A stretch of DNA of 64,000 nt from Cytophagales bacterium (GTDB lineage: Bacteria; Bacteroidota; Bacteroidia; Cytophagales; Thermoflexibacteraceae). Below, in pieces: positions 26,849 through 35,807 of this stretch (the first letter of the stretch is position 1; the number at the start of each line of letters is the position of its first letter). The notes beneath the pieces are model-generated. The model was given only the letters and a program-made list of their open reading frames with translations. It made no database searches and was not told where the DNA came from. The position numbers and the translations under genes were made by a program. The DNA lies in contig REAZ01000022.1 of NCBI GenBank assembly GCA_004294445.1, positions 1 to 64,000 on the forward strand, in the 5' to 3' direction.

Positions 26849-27637
26849 CTAAAAAAAGATGACGACCGACACGCCTACCACAAAACAATAGATAGCAAAG
26901 TAAATCAGTTTCCCCTTTTTTACCAAATCTATCATCAGTTTGCAAGCAAATAATCCTGTAATAAATGCGGCAGTAAAGCCCGCACCTAATGCAGTCATGC
27001 TTAAATCGTGAGAGCTTGCTTGTGTCAGATAATCCTTAATTTCCAGCAAAGTAGCCCCCAAAATTGGCAAAATGACCATCAGAAATGAAAAACGAGCCGC
27101 TTTGCTTTTGTCCACGCCTACTAAGATGGCAGTGGATATAGTAGCCCCAGAACGAGAAATACCGGGTATGATTGCGATGGCTTGGGCAATGCCTATGATG
27201 GCAGCACGCCCAAAAGTAAGAGTTCCCCCTTTTTTATCTTCGGCAAAATAGGTAAATGAAAGCAAAAATCCTGTCAGGCACAACATCATGCCTACTAACT
27301 CTATATCGCCTTGGAAAAAACCCTCAACAGTTTCTTTGAAAAGCAAGCCTACAATCCCTATGGGAATCATGGAAAGAGTAATTTTGGCGGCAAACTGGGT
27401 AGATTCATTCCACTCAAATTTGAATAAATCTTTGATTATCAAAATAATATCTTTCCAAAAAACGATAATAGTGCTTAGGGTGGTGGCGGTGTGAACAATG
27501 ATAGAGAAAAGTAAGTTGTCAGCAAGTTTGATGTGTAATAATGCTTTGCCAAGCTCTAAATGTCCGCTACTACTTACTGGCAAAAATTCTGTTAGCCCTT
27601 GGATAATACCTAAAATAATTGATTCGATGAGATTCAT
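26849..27637 (-). CDS. uppP: Undecaprenyl-diphosphatase (UppP/BacA)
   Basis: About 262 residues, multi-pass inner-membrane enzyme that recycles undecaprenyl diphosphate for cell-wall synthesis and gives bacitracin tolerance. Both signature motifs are intact: GLTEFLPVSSSGHL near the N-terminus and PGISRSGATIS near residue 170. The ATG at 27637 (MNLIESIILGIIQG) is preferred to 27703 because homology starts there. TAATTTTG and TAAATTTG on the minus strand (27708-27701 and 27690-27683) are candidate -7 elements. recF follows after 17 bases. Confidence 0.94.
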   Translation of the reverse strand: MNLIESIILGIIQGLTEFLPVSSSGHLELGKALLHIKLADNLLFSIIVHTATTLSTIIVFWKDIILIIKDLFKFEWNESTQFAAKITLSMIPIGIVGLLFKETVEGFFQGDIELVGMMLCLTGFLLSFTYFAEDKKGGTLTFGRAAIIGIAQAIAIIPGISRSGATISTAILVGVDKSKAARFSFLMVILPILGATLLEIKDYLTQASSHDLSMTALGAGFTAAFITGLFACKLMIDLVKKGKLIYFAIYCFVVGVSVVIFF

Positions 27638-27777
27638 TTGCTGAATTGATAAATAAACAATGTGTGCTGATAAATTGGGACGCAAATTTATAATTAGCTG
27701 CAAAATTATAGATTATTCTATTGAATCACTAATTTTGTCATTAAACTTAGATTAAAGTTGGGTTAAACATAGATTAA

Positions 27778-28485
27778 ATGGTAATGGAAAAAACAGCTTA
27801 CTGCCCTATTTCTGGAAAAGAAGTGCCTATCAGCGAAATGCTAAATGCAAGTGCTATACGGGATAGCATAAAGGAACTTATCAAGGAAAAGTATCCTACT
27901 TGGGATAGTAAAAATGGAGTTATTTCTATAGACGAACTTAATAAATTTAGGGCAAATTATGTAAAAAAGTTATTAGAGAATGAAAAAGGAGACCTTTCTA
28001 TACTTGAAACAGAAGTAGTAGATAGAATCAATAACCTTGAAACACTATCCAAAGATACTGATTCGGAAGTAGAAGAAGAACTGTCTTTCGGGCAACGAGT
28101 AGCCGACAAAGTAGCAGAGTTCGGCGGAAGTTGGACGTTTATTTTGAGTTTTGGTGGCTTTATCTTCATTTGGATTGTGGTTAATGTCATTTTTTTATCA
28201 CAAAAACCGTTTGACCCGTATCCGTTCATTTTGCTAAACCTTATTCTTTCTTGTTTGGCAGCTTTGCAAGCCCCCGTAATTATGATGAGCCAAAATAGGC
28301 AGGAAACCAAAGACCGAATACGCTCACAGCACGATTATCAGGTAAACCTAAAAGCAGAGTTGGAAATAAGGCAGTTACATGAGAAAATAGACCATTTACT
28401 TATTTACCAAAGCCAAAAACTCTTTGAAATTCAACAAATTCAAGTAGAAATGATGGCTGAAATACTTAAAAGCAAAGAAAAATGA
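27778..28485 (+). CDS. DUF1003 membrane protein
   Basis: 235 residues. A cytoplasmic N-terminal part begins with a CPISGKEVP motif. The DUF1003 core follows: FGQRVADKVAEFGGSWTFILSFGGFIFIWIVVNVI, KPFDPYPFILLNLILSCLAALQAPVIMMSQNRQ, two transmembrane helices. A C-terminal coiled coil closes the protein (LHEKIDHLLIYQSQKLFEIQ). Function unknown. The last four bases overlap the next gene (ATGA), so the two are translationally coupled. The first Met or the third residue Met (MVMEK) could start it. Confidence 0.85.
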   Translation: MVMEKTAYCPISGKEVPISEMLNASAIRDSIKELIKEKYPTWDSKNGVISIDELNKFRANYVKKLLENEKGDLSILETEVVDRINNLETLSKDTDSEVEEELSFGQRVADKVAEFGGSWTFILSFGGFIFIWIVVNVIFLSQKPFDPYPFILLNLILSCLAALQAPVIMMSQNRQETKDRIRSQHDYQVNLKAELEIRQLHEKIDHLLIYQSQKLFEIQQIQVEMMAEILKSKEK

Positions 28486-29663
28486 TAGAAAAAATTAAGC
28501 AGTTAGCCAAACTATCTGCTGACCAAATAGTGGCAAATCGCAGACATCTGCACGCAAACCCCGAACTTTCTTTCCAAGAATTTAATACGGCAAGTTTTGT
28601 AGCTGCACAGCTGAAAGCCCTGCAACTTTCTCCCGAATTTATGGCAAATACGGGGGTAGTAGCGGTAATAGAGGGAAAAAAACCACAAAGTAGGGTAGTA
28701 GCTCTTCGAGCAGACATAGACGCCCTACCAATTATGGAGGCGAATGAAGTAAGCTATAAATCTACAAAACAAGGTGTTATGCACGCTTGCGGGCATGATG
28801 CGCATACGGCATCGCTGCTTGGTACTGCCCATATCCTAAACGAACTCAAAGATAGTTTCGAGGGAACGGTCAAGCTCATTTTTCAGCCCGCCGAAGAGAA
28901 AGCCCCTGGCGGTGCGTCCATTATGATAAAAGAGGGCGTTTTGCAAAATCCTGCCCCACAAAGCATTATAGGTCAGCACGTTGCACCGCAGATTCCTGTC
29001 GGAAAAATTGGCTTTCGGGAAGGAATGTACATGGCAAGTACCGACGAACTTTTTATTACGGTACGTGGCAAAGGCGGACACGCTGCCATGCCCGAATTTA
29101 TCATAGACCCTGTGCTGATAGCCTCGCATATTATCGTGGCTTTGCAGCAAGTAGTAAGTAGGAATCTTTCTCCAAAAATACCCGCCGTGTTGTCTATAGG
29201 GAGGATAATCGCTAACGGAGCAACCAACGTCATTCCTAACGAGGTAACAATGGAAGGAACTTTCCGAACCATGAACGAAGAATGGCGAGCTATTGCGCAT
29301 ACACGCATGAAAAAAATAGCAGAGGGAATCGCAGAAAGTATGGGCGGAAGCTGTGAGTTTACGATAATGAAAGGCTACCCATTTTTGGTAAATGAGCCAG
29401 CACTCACGCGCCGAGTGAGGAAAGCGGCTACAGATTTTATGGGACAGGAAAATATCATAGATTTAGACTTATGGATGGCGGGCGAAGATTTTGCCTTTTA
29501 TTCCCAACAAATAGATGCGTGTTTCTACAGACTTGGCACACGCAACGAAGCAAGAGGTATCGTTTCGGGGGTGCATACGCCTACGTTTGACATCGACGAA
29601 TCTGCCTTAGAAATAGGCGCGGGGCTAATGGCTTGGCTGGCGTTGGAAGAATTAAGGAGTTAG
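28482..29663 (+). CDS. M20-family amidohydrolase/carboxypeptidase
   Basis: 393 residues, di-metal hydrolase of the hippurate hydrolase / N-acyl-amino-acid amidohydrolase group. Metal ligands and catalytic residues: ADIDALP, HACGHDAHTA, EEKAPGG (Glu-Glu), and H in GHAAMP of the dimerisation lid, plus the C-terminal HTPTFDID. Related enzymes remove acyl groups from amino acids, including N-acetyl-diaminopimelate, so the substrate is open. Overlaps the DUF1003 gene by 4 bases. Confidence 0.9.
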   Translation: MIEKIKQLAKLSADQIVANRRHLHANPELSFQEFNTASFVAAQLKALQLSPEFMANTGVVAVIEGKKPQSRVVALRADIDALPIMEANEVSYKSTKQGVMHACGHDAHTASLLGTAHILNELKDSFEGTVKLIFQPAEEKAPGGASIMIKEGVLQNPAPQSIIGQHVAPQIPVGKIGFREGMYMASTDELFITVRGKGGHAAMPEFIIDPVLIASHIIVALQQVVSRNLSPKIPAVLSIGRIIANGATNVIPNEVTMEGTFRTMNEEWRAIAHTRMKKIAEGIAESMGGSCEFTIMKGYPFLVNEPALTRRVRKAATDFMGQENIIDLDLWMAGEDFAFYSQQIDACFYRLGTRNEARGIVSGVHTPTFDIDESALEIGAGLMAWLALEELRS

Positions 29664-29741
29664 AAAAATGATTCAAAAGCAATAGAATTAAGGAATCATC
29701 TAAATACCAAAGGTTCGGTAGGTTTCAACAAATATTCGTTC

Positions 29742-29785
29742 CTGCACCGTCTGACCGAAGGTCTGTACGGTGCAGACCTTCGGTC
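29742..29785. repeat. Two overlapping, mutually exclusive hairpins
   Basis: GACCGAAGGTCTG (29753-29765) pairs perfectly with CAGACCTTCGGTC (29773-29785). CTGCACCGT (29742-29750) pairs perfectly with ACGGTGCAG (29767-29775). The second arm of the 9-bp helix covers the loop and part of the 3' arm of the 13-bp helix, so only one can form at a time. GC-rich against an AT-rich spacer between two convergent genes. May be a repeated genomic element or a two-way terminator. Confidence 0.75.
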
Positions 29786-29910
29786 AAACCATATATTTTT
29801 CAAAGAACAGTTGATTCTTGAATATCAATTAGCGGGTTAAACTCACTGAATATCAATAAGGCATTTTGAAGAAATTTTTTCCACGCAGAAAACAAAAAAT
29901 ACAAAAGATT

Positions 29911-32145
29911 TTACACTCTTACCCCCACCAATAGCACGTCATCTCTCTGCTCCGTACCTTGCTCATAATCCTCTAAGATGTGCCTAAATACTTCTTCTTG
30001 CGTATTCAAAGGGAGATGAGAGCCTTTCAACAGCATTTCTTTGAACTGCTGGCTTCCAAATCGTTTTCTTGCAGGATTAATCGAATCTACCCACCCATCT
30101 GTACTCATATAAAGCGTATCGCCTGAGTGTAACATTACTTCATGGGTAGTATATTTTACTTGAGCAACTAAGCAATGACCAATGGATTTTCTATCTCCCT
30201 GAATTTCTGCTAATTGCTGATTAGAAAAATAGTATAAATGTCGTTTTGCACCACTAAACTGCACTTTTACGTTTCCGCTCCCCTCATTTTCTATGCAGCA
30301 GAGAGCGATATCCATGCCGTCTTGTATTTTAGCCCCTGCCTTATTGAGGGCATTCATTATTCCTATATGAAGTTGCTCTAAAACGAGATGAGGTGCTAAA
30401 ATATTTTTTGTATTTATGATTTCATTGAGCAAAGTATTGCCAATCATACTCATAAATGCGCCAGGTACGCCATGCCCTGTGCAATCTATGACAGCTAAGA
30501 ACTTTTTGTTTTCTACTTCCAAATACCAATAAAAATCTCCTGAAACTACGTCTTTGGGCTTGAAGATGACAAAATGTTCTGAAAAAGCTTTTGCCAAAAT
30601 ATCTTCGTGAGGAAGAATGGCATTTTGAATACGTTGAGCGTAGCGAATACTGTCATTGACTTTTTGATTTTGTCTATTCAGACTTTCAAAAGCCGTTTCT
30701 ATGGTCTTTTTTTGCTCTCTCAATAACTCTTGGCTGGTTTCCAATTCCTCCATATTTTGGCGGAGTTCTTCTTCCGTTGTTTGTAGGGCTTCGTTTTTTA
30801 GTTGTAAATCTTTTGTTTTTTCGGCTACTTTTTGTGCTAAGATTTGATTTTGTGTTTCTATTATTTTTTGCTTTTCCTGCAAAGTTTTTAAGGCTTGTTT
30901 CTCAGCGGCACTTTTTTCTTGTTTTAAGATATTAATTTTATCACTCAAGGCAAAAGATAAAAATAATACCTGCAAAATAGAACCAATTTGTATGCTATTT
31001 TGAGTAAAAAAGTTACTTGGTAATATGCCTAAGTTTTTAATAGTCATAAGTACTGCTGCCAAAAGATATACTACCCATGCTGTAATGAAAAATCGTGCTT
31101 GCTTCGCTCCTCTGAAATATAGGATAAATGCACTACTAATCAAAGTCAAAACACTCGTCAAAATGGATAAGGAAGTAAGTATAACTACCAAAGAAATAGG
31201 CAAAACAAACCCCACTAATGCGAAAATAAAATTAAGTGCCATTAGTACCATAAATAATATATGGATTAAAAGACTATGCTTTTGAGTTTCTAAAAATCGC
31301 ATAGCCAACCAAATGTTGGACATAATGAGCATAAAAACAAACTGGTCGCTACGCTCTATCCAATAAGCGTTTTCTCCAAAAAGATACAAGTAATGCCCGT
31401 TAATAACAAACTGTACCCAGATAGATATTAATAGCATTATACAATAATAAAGGTAAGTAAGCTCTTTAAGCGAAAAAAATAAAAAGATATTATAAAAAAA
31501 CATGATTAAGATTGAGCCATAAAAAATACCGTAAAAAAGCTCAGATTTGGCGATATGATTTTGAAAGTAGTCTTGTTTTTGAAGTGTTGCCCTTACCTGC
31601 ACAGAAGCCTGCGCTTGTATTTCCAGATAAAGTATATACATACCTCGTTTGTCAAAATCTAATGGATATACAAAATTACGATATTGAATAGGTCTTTTAC
31701 TGAATGGCTGCCTGATACCATAAATTTGCTTTTGCCAGCTATCATCTCTTTGGTAATATAAATTAGCTATTTCAAAAAGCGATTCTACTTCTAATAAGAG
31801 TTTTGTTTGTGGCTTTTCTACAAAAACTTTTATTTTAAACCAGTGTTTGGCATGGTTATAACCTAAATTTAAGTTATTTATAGGTTGCATTCGGGTATCA
31901 TATTTTCCTTCTAAAATACTTTCTACTCCTACGCTTTCAGTAGAATCCGCAAGCCACAGAAGGTTGGCTGGCTCTACTTGCCAAGATACAAAGTCGTTTT
32001 CAACATGAATCATTTTTTGTCCAAAACAAGTGTCTATCCCCAAGCCACAAACTATTAGGTAAAAACTAATAATGTAGGTTTTATTAGTTACAAATAAATT
32101 GGATTGGAAATAGGCTGTTATTGTTTTAAAAATAAGATTCATCAT
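29911..32145 (-). CDS. 7TMR-DISM sensor with C-terminal SpoIIE-type phosphatase
   Basis: About 744 residues. An N-terminal signal is followed by a periplasmic 7TMR-DISMED2-like carbohydrate-binding-type domain (about 50-190), seven transmembrane helices (about 195-400), and a long E/Q-rich coiled coil (about 410-520). The SpoIIE PP2C domain comes last (DVVSGDFYWY, IDCTGHGVPGAFMSMIG, C-terminal DDVLLVGV). It probably converts an extracellular ligand into dephosphorylation of a cytoplasmic partner. The start is placed at the MM pair (32145); the frame is open to 32208. Same output domain as the TPR protein at 8769-10814. Confidence 0.85.
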   Translation of the reverse strand: MMNLIFKTITAYFQSNLFVTNKTYIISFYLIVCGLGIDTCFGQKMIHVENDFVSWQVEPANLLWLADSTESVGVESILEGKYDTRMQPINNLNLGYNHAKHWFKIKVFVEKPQTKLLLEVESLFEIANLYYQRDDSWQKQIYGIRQPFSKRPIQYRNFVYPLDFDKRGMYILYLEIQAQASVQVRATLQKQDYFQNHIAKSELFYGIFYGSILIMFFYNIFLFFSLKELTYLYYCIMLLISIWVQFVINGHYLYLFGENAYWIERSDQFVFMLIMSNIWLAMRFLETQKHSLLIHILFMVLMALNFIFALVGFVLPISLVVILTSLSILTSVLTLISSAFILYFRGAKQARFFITAWVVYLLAAVLMTIKNLGILPSNFFTQNSIQIGSILQVLFLSFALSDKINILKQEKSAAEKQALKTLQEKQKIIETQNQILAQKVAEKTKDLQLKNEALQTTEEELRQNMEELETSQELLREQKKTIETAFESLNRQNQKVNDSIRYAQRIQNAILPHEDILAKAFSEHFVIFKPKDVVSGDFYWYLEVENKKFLAVIDCTGHGVPGAFMSMIGNTLLNEIINTKNILAPHLVLEQLHIGIMNALNKAGAKIQDGMDIALCCIENEGSGNVKVQFSGAKRHLYYFSNQQLAEIQGDRKSIGHCLVAQVKYTTHEVMLHSGDTLYMSTDGWVDSINPARKRFGSQQFKEMLLKGSHLPLNTQEEVFRHILEDYEQGTEQRDDVLLVGVRV

Positions 32146-32379
32146 ATTAAAGTTATATTTGAATAGGTTCGTTAAACTTACACACTTTTTTCGTCCTCCC
32201 ATTAGCACACGAAATCATTTTTGTTGAAAAAGGGGGAATTGATGGCAACGGAAAAATGTTTGTGAAGGGCGGGATTAAATAGCACTTCTCTTGCCCTACG
32301 CAAAAAAGTAAATAAAAAACTACAAAAATTTAGTATATTAACCCGCCTCTTCGCAAACATAATGTTGTGGGCTGTTCTC

Positions 32380-32988
32380 TTACTTAATCGGTTGATATTC
32401 ATTTTCGTTACTTTGTGCTACTATTTTATGAATAACTTGGTCTAACTCTTGTGTGGCTTGAAATAAGTAAGTTAAAAACTGTTTTTTTTCTTTTGGTGTT
32501 AATGTTTTGTCTGTTTGAATAATGTTAATTAGCCCCAAAATATTTGCCACTGGTCGCCTTACTTCGTGGGATTGTTGCCACGCTATTTGTCGTAAAGTTT
32601 CATTTTGTTGCAAGATTATGGTAATGTCGTGTCCTAAACAAAGTATGCCTATGGGTTGCTGGTTTTGGTCTTTGAACAGTGAAAATTCCCAATGTGTCCA
32701 ATAAAAATCTCCTGCCAAGTTATCAGGTTTGCGCACTTGTACTTTAATAATCTTTTCGGGATTGGCAATACACTGATAAGCAACAAGATTACATTTTTCT
32801 ACGTCTTCGGGGTGTACGGAAACTGAAAAAGGTTGTCCTATTAAATCCATATTCATAAAAGCAAATCTTTTTTTAAATACGTCATTGAGATAACTATATC
32901 GCCCTTCTAAGTCTGTGATAACTAAGTAATATGTTTCCGAATTATGTATAAATTCAGGTAGTAGGTTTATTAGTTCTTTTTCTGTCAT
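32380..32988 (-). CDS. PAS-DHp protein lacking an ATPase domain
   Basis: 202 residues. PAS domain (TYYLVITDLEGRYSYLNDVFKKRF; FYWTHWEFSLFKDQNQQPIG; LGHDIT), then a two-helix dimerisation/phosphoacceptor-like segment with QSHEVRRPVANILGL, whose His-Glu-x-x-Arg-Pro matches the H-box of histidine kinases. The protein then ends: there is no HATPase domain in this or other frames. A second protein of the same design is at 37620-38252. Possible roles are dimer partner, phosphotransfer relay or decoy; none is shown. Confidence 0.8.
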   Translation of the reverse strand: MTEKELINLLPEFIHNSETYYLVITDLEGRYSYLNDVFKKRFAFMNMDLIGQPFSVSVHPEDVEKCNLVAYQCIANPEKIIKVQVRKPDNLAGDFYWTHWEFSLFKDQNQQPIGILCLGHDITIILQQNETLRQIAWQQSHEVRRPVANILGLINIIQTDKTLTPKEKKQFLTYLFQATQELDQVIHKIVAQSNENEYQPIK

Positions 32989-33070
32989 TCGGTTTTTTGT
33001 TTTCTTAGAATTCTGACTAACGTTTTTTTAAGTATTGAAAATCATATATTTATATAAACATAATCTTGGC

Positions 33071-33103
33071 TATTTTTTTAATATTTTTTTAATATTTTTT
33101 TAA
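33071..33103. repeat. Three tandem copies of an 11-bp AT unit
   Basis: The unit TATTTTTTTAA occurs three times head to tail. Part of it encodes the final residues (IIKKILKKY) of the T9SS protein on the minus strand, so copy-number slippage would change the protein's C-terminal signal. Confidence 0.7.
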
Positions 33104-34853
33104 TGATAACTTGCTCTCTTATAAATATTTTTAATAGATAAATACCTGCTGAATACTCTTTTAGAGCATCATTCATTTCTTTACTTAGGTTTCTAATTAA
33201 GTCGTAGCGTTGCCAAATTACCTGCCCAGTGCTATTGCAAAGCTGTAAGCTGGCAAACTCCGTTTCCCCTATCAGAGCAGAGTTTATGCTCAATTTTACT
33301 TCTTCTGAAAAAGGGTTAGGATAAATAACAACATCTATCCCCTCATTTTCACCTTTTACAAAACACATAGCACTATACCAAACTGTACCGTCCAAATCTA
33401 CTTGCTGGAGTCGATAATAGGCAGCAAATCTATTTTGGTGGCTAAAATAATAATCTGCCCCCTTAGAGTGGGATAATTCTTTTGCTTCAATAAATCCTAC
33501 ATTAGTGAAATTTATTCCATCACTACTTGCCTGTACTACGAAACCTTTATTTTGAGTTTCAGAAGAAGTTTTCCAATAAAAAGTTACTTTTTGGTCAGAA
33601 ACTCTGTTGGCATAAAAATAAACCAAGTTTACGGGCAGCAAAGAAATAACAGTCCCAATAGTAAACATACCTACCCTGCTGGAAGCTGGCGCAAAATTGA
33701 AAGTAGCTTGTTTAGTGGCATTACTCACCGCATTGGCAGCACCTGTGGTATTCCAAGCACTACAAGTATTTACTGCCCTATCATAAAGTTCTAACTTGCT
33801 CGGCACTAATTCTTCTGCGGATAAGTTATTTGGCGGGGGGATAGTGAAAATATCTTGTGAATAAGAAAAATTTTGAGAGCCAAATTTTCTCAAAATCCAA
33901 TAGCTTGATGTAGTGGCTAATGCAGGTGCGCCAACATCATTACAAGGCTTTCCGTCCAAGCGATATGCCACAAATTCATCTTGATTTCCTGCAATTACTG
34001 GCGGAGAGATAGTTGCAAAGTTTACTTTTAAAGATGCATCTGTGAAATCTGCGACTCCTGTAGCAGAAATAGTGAGTCGTTTGGACTGTCCTGTACTGAT
34101 GGATAAGGTAGAAGTGCCTCTCACTGCACCCGAAGTTAGTAGCCCATTTTTCCCGCCGACTACGTCTATCAAATCTCCGCTTGTTTCGTTCATTTGGTAA
34201 TAATTGGCAAGCCCTGTAGCAGAAGTTGGCTGTGTGAGATGCATATTTTCTCTAATCTGCTCTTGCGTCCTCGATGTATTCCAAATCCTTAACTCATCTA
34301 TCTGACCATTGAACCGATTGCCATTGTCAAAAAAAGGATAAAAAACAGAGCCGCCAATATTCATATCTTTTACTATTGGGGCGATAGTAAAACTGGTTCT
34401 GCCAAACAAATATGATTCAGTTTGTAGCATACCGTCAATGTAAAGGCGAACGCTATTCCCACTTTTTACAGCAGCTACATGTACCCATGCACCTGTACCA
34501 ATAACCGTAGCTCCAACAGAGGCTTCAAACTGCAATGCACAGTTACTGTAGTAACCAAACTGTAGCTGTCCATCTGTAATCCTAAATTCTACCCTGTCCT
34601 TACCCCCACCCATCCCTGAGCATTGTTCTGACCATAATTCTATAATTTCATTGTTGTTGGATACATCTGTAGGGTTCACCCAAGCCTCTACAGTGAAATT
34701 ATTAGGGAGAGTAGATGGTGTTCCGCCCATAAAATTATCCATTCTTACATAATCATCTACACCGTCTAAGCTAATAGCATTACGTTGGGCTTGTGTTACC
34801 CTGATTTGTATAATTGCTAAAAAGCAAAAAAGTATATAAAACTTAGACTTCAT
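33078..34853 (-). CDS. LamG-domain protein exported by the type IX secretion system
   Basis: 591 residues. Signal peptide (ending VTQAQ), an N-terminal LamG/concanavalin-type domain (about 25-210: ISLDGVDDYVRMDN, FTVEAWVNP, VAAVKSGNSVRLYIDG, GQIDELRIWN), a middle beta-rich region, and a type A T9SS C-terminal domain (VVIYPNPFSEEVKL ... YSAGIYLLKI ... IKKILKKY). Expected at the cell surface or secreted; likely glycan- or matrix-binding. A candidate -7 (TATTTTTG on the minus strand, 34939-34932) lies upstream. Confidence 0.9.
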   Translation of the reverse strand: MKSKFYILFCFLAIIQIRVTQAQRNAISLDGVDDYVRMDNFMGGTPSTLPNNFTVEAWVNPTDVSNNNEIIELWSEQCSGMGGGKDRVEFRITDGQLQFGYYSNCALQFEASVGATVIGTGAWVHVAAVKSGNSVRLYIDGMLQTESYLFGRTSFTIAPIVKDMNIGGSVFYPFFDNGNRFNGQIDELRIWNTSRTQEQIRENMHLTQPTSATGLANYYQMNETSGDLIDVVGGKNGLLTSGAVRGTSTLSISTGQSKRLTISATGVADFTDASLKVNFATISPPVIAGNQDEFVAYRLDGKPCNDVGAPALATTSSYWILRKFGSQNFSYSQDIFTIPPPNNLSAEELVPSKLELYDRAVNTCSAWNTTGAANAVSNATKQATFNFAPASSRVGMFTIGTVISLLPVNLVYFYANRVSDQKVTFYWKTSSETQNKGFVVQASSDGINFTNVGFIEAKELSHSKGADYYFSHQNRFAAYYRLQQVDLDGTVWYSAMCFVKGENEGIDVVIYPNPFSEEVKLSINSALIGETEFASLQLCNSTGQVIWQRYDLIRNLSKEMNDALKEYSAGIYLLKIFIREQVIIKKILKKY

Positions 34854-34964
34854 ACAGGTTTGGATAATTTTGACATAAAAAATAAACCACCCTCATTTGA
34901 TGCTAATTCGCAAGGAGTGGTTCACAAAAGTCAAAAATAAGATGCAGAAAAAAATTGATGTATA

Positions 34965-35543
34965 TTAAGAAATATCTTTTTCGGCTCTGATGCGGCTAAG
35001 ATGCTCAGGCGTGATAGCCAAGTAAGATGCAATCTGTTTGAGAGAAATGCGCTGTAGGGCTTGCGGTTTAGTTTTGAAAAAATAATTGTATCGCTCTTTA
35101 GCAGTCCAATTTTGTAAAATAATGGAACGTTCTGCCATTTCTAAATAATATTTCTCTGCAAGTTTTCTGCCTAACTCGCTGATATGGTGATGCTTTTCAT
35201 AAAGAATTTGGACATCTTCGTATTTAATTCCCCATAGCTCTGTATCTTCTAAGGCTTGTATATTTTCAAAACTCGGTTTTCTTGAAATAAAACTATAATA
35301 AGAAGTAATAATATCATTCTCGAAACCAAAACCAACGATTATTTCCTTACCATCTTTTTCATAAAATCCTTTCGTACATCCTTTTGTAATCATATATATC
35401 CCTTCTGCTACCTGCCCTTCTGTAAGCAAGTAATCATTTTTCTCAAGGTTTATCTTATGAAAAACTGCTAAAAAAGAACTTATACTTTCTGCATCAAGAG
35501 TTACATACTTCGCAAAAAAATCAAGAATATTGCTTTCTATCAT
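34965..35543 (-). CDS. Crp/Fnr-family transcriptional regulator
   Basis: 192 residues. Cyclic-nucleotide-binding-type beta-barrel (about 20-115: LTEGQVAEGIYMITKGCTKGF) and a C-terminal winged helix (ISLKQIASYLAITPEHLSRIRAEKDI). The phosphate-binding cassette of true Crp is not evident, so cAMP binding is doubtful, as in many Bacteroidota members of this group. The gene has a full consensus promoter. Targets are unknown. Confidence 0.85.
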   Translation of the reverse strand: MIESNILDFFAKYVTLDAESISSFLAVFHKINLEKNDYLLTEGQVAEGIYMITKGCTKGFYEKDGKEIIVGFGFENDIITSYYSFISRKPSFENIQALEDTELWGIKYEDVQILYEKHHHISELGRKLAEKYYLEMAERSIILQNWTAKERYNYFFKTKPQALQRISLKQIASYLAITPEHLSRIRAEKDIS

Positions 35544-35580
35544 GTTACTTGTCTGTTTAAAAATAGTTTAAGTATTTTTT

Positions 35581-35612
35581 CAAAAATATGAAAATAACGG
35601 TTGCAAAACAAA
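35581..35612 (-). promoter_or_regulatory. Consensus promoter of the Crp/Fnr gene
   Basis: On the minus strand TTTG (35612-35609), a 20-base spacer, TATTTTTG (35588-35581). Predicted leader about 33 bases. Confidence 0.6.
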
Positions 35613-35667
35613 AGACAAAAATAGTTTATAAAATAAGTTTTTAGTTTAAAAGGTCGTAGATACATTG

Positions 35668-35699
35668 TTTGTATAGCTAAGTAATAATCTGTAATTTTG
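35668..35699 (+). promoter_or_regulatory. Consensus promoter upstream of queG
   Basis: TTTG (35668-35671), a 20-base spacer, TAATTTTG (35692-35699): a full match. It leaves a leader of about 100 bases before the queG ATG, in which no clear structure was seen. Confidence 0.55.
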
Positions 35700-35807
35700 T
35701 TTTTCGGAGGGAATCTATAAGTTTATTTTTTGCAGCACAAATTTAAACTTTTTATAGTGCTTCTTAAATTTTATGGATAAGCGATAAGACGTTAACAAAC
35801 AGCATAC

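Noticed and set aside
25740..26945. Longer RecF form starting inside uppP
   Set aside because: The extra 38 residues (CYLLFCGRRVG...) do not resemble RecF and overlap uppP; TTG at 26831 fits better.
32202..32402. Open minus-strand frame between the 7TMR-DISM and PAS genes
   Set aside because: Overlaps both neighbours and has no signal, motif or start context; reads like spacer sequence.
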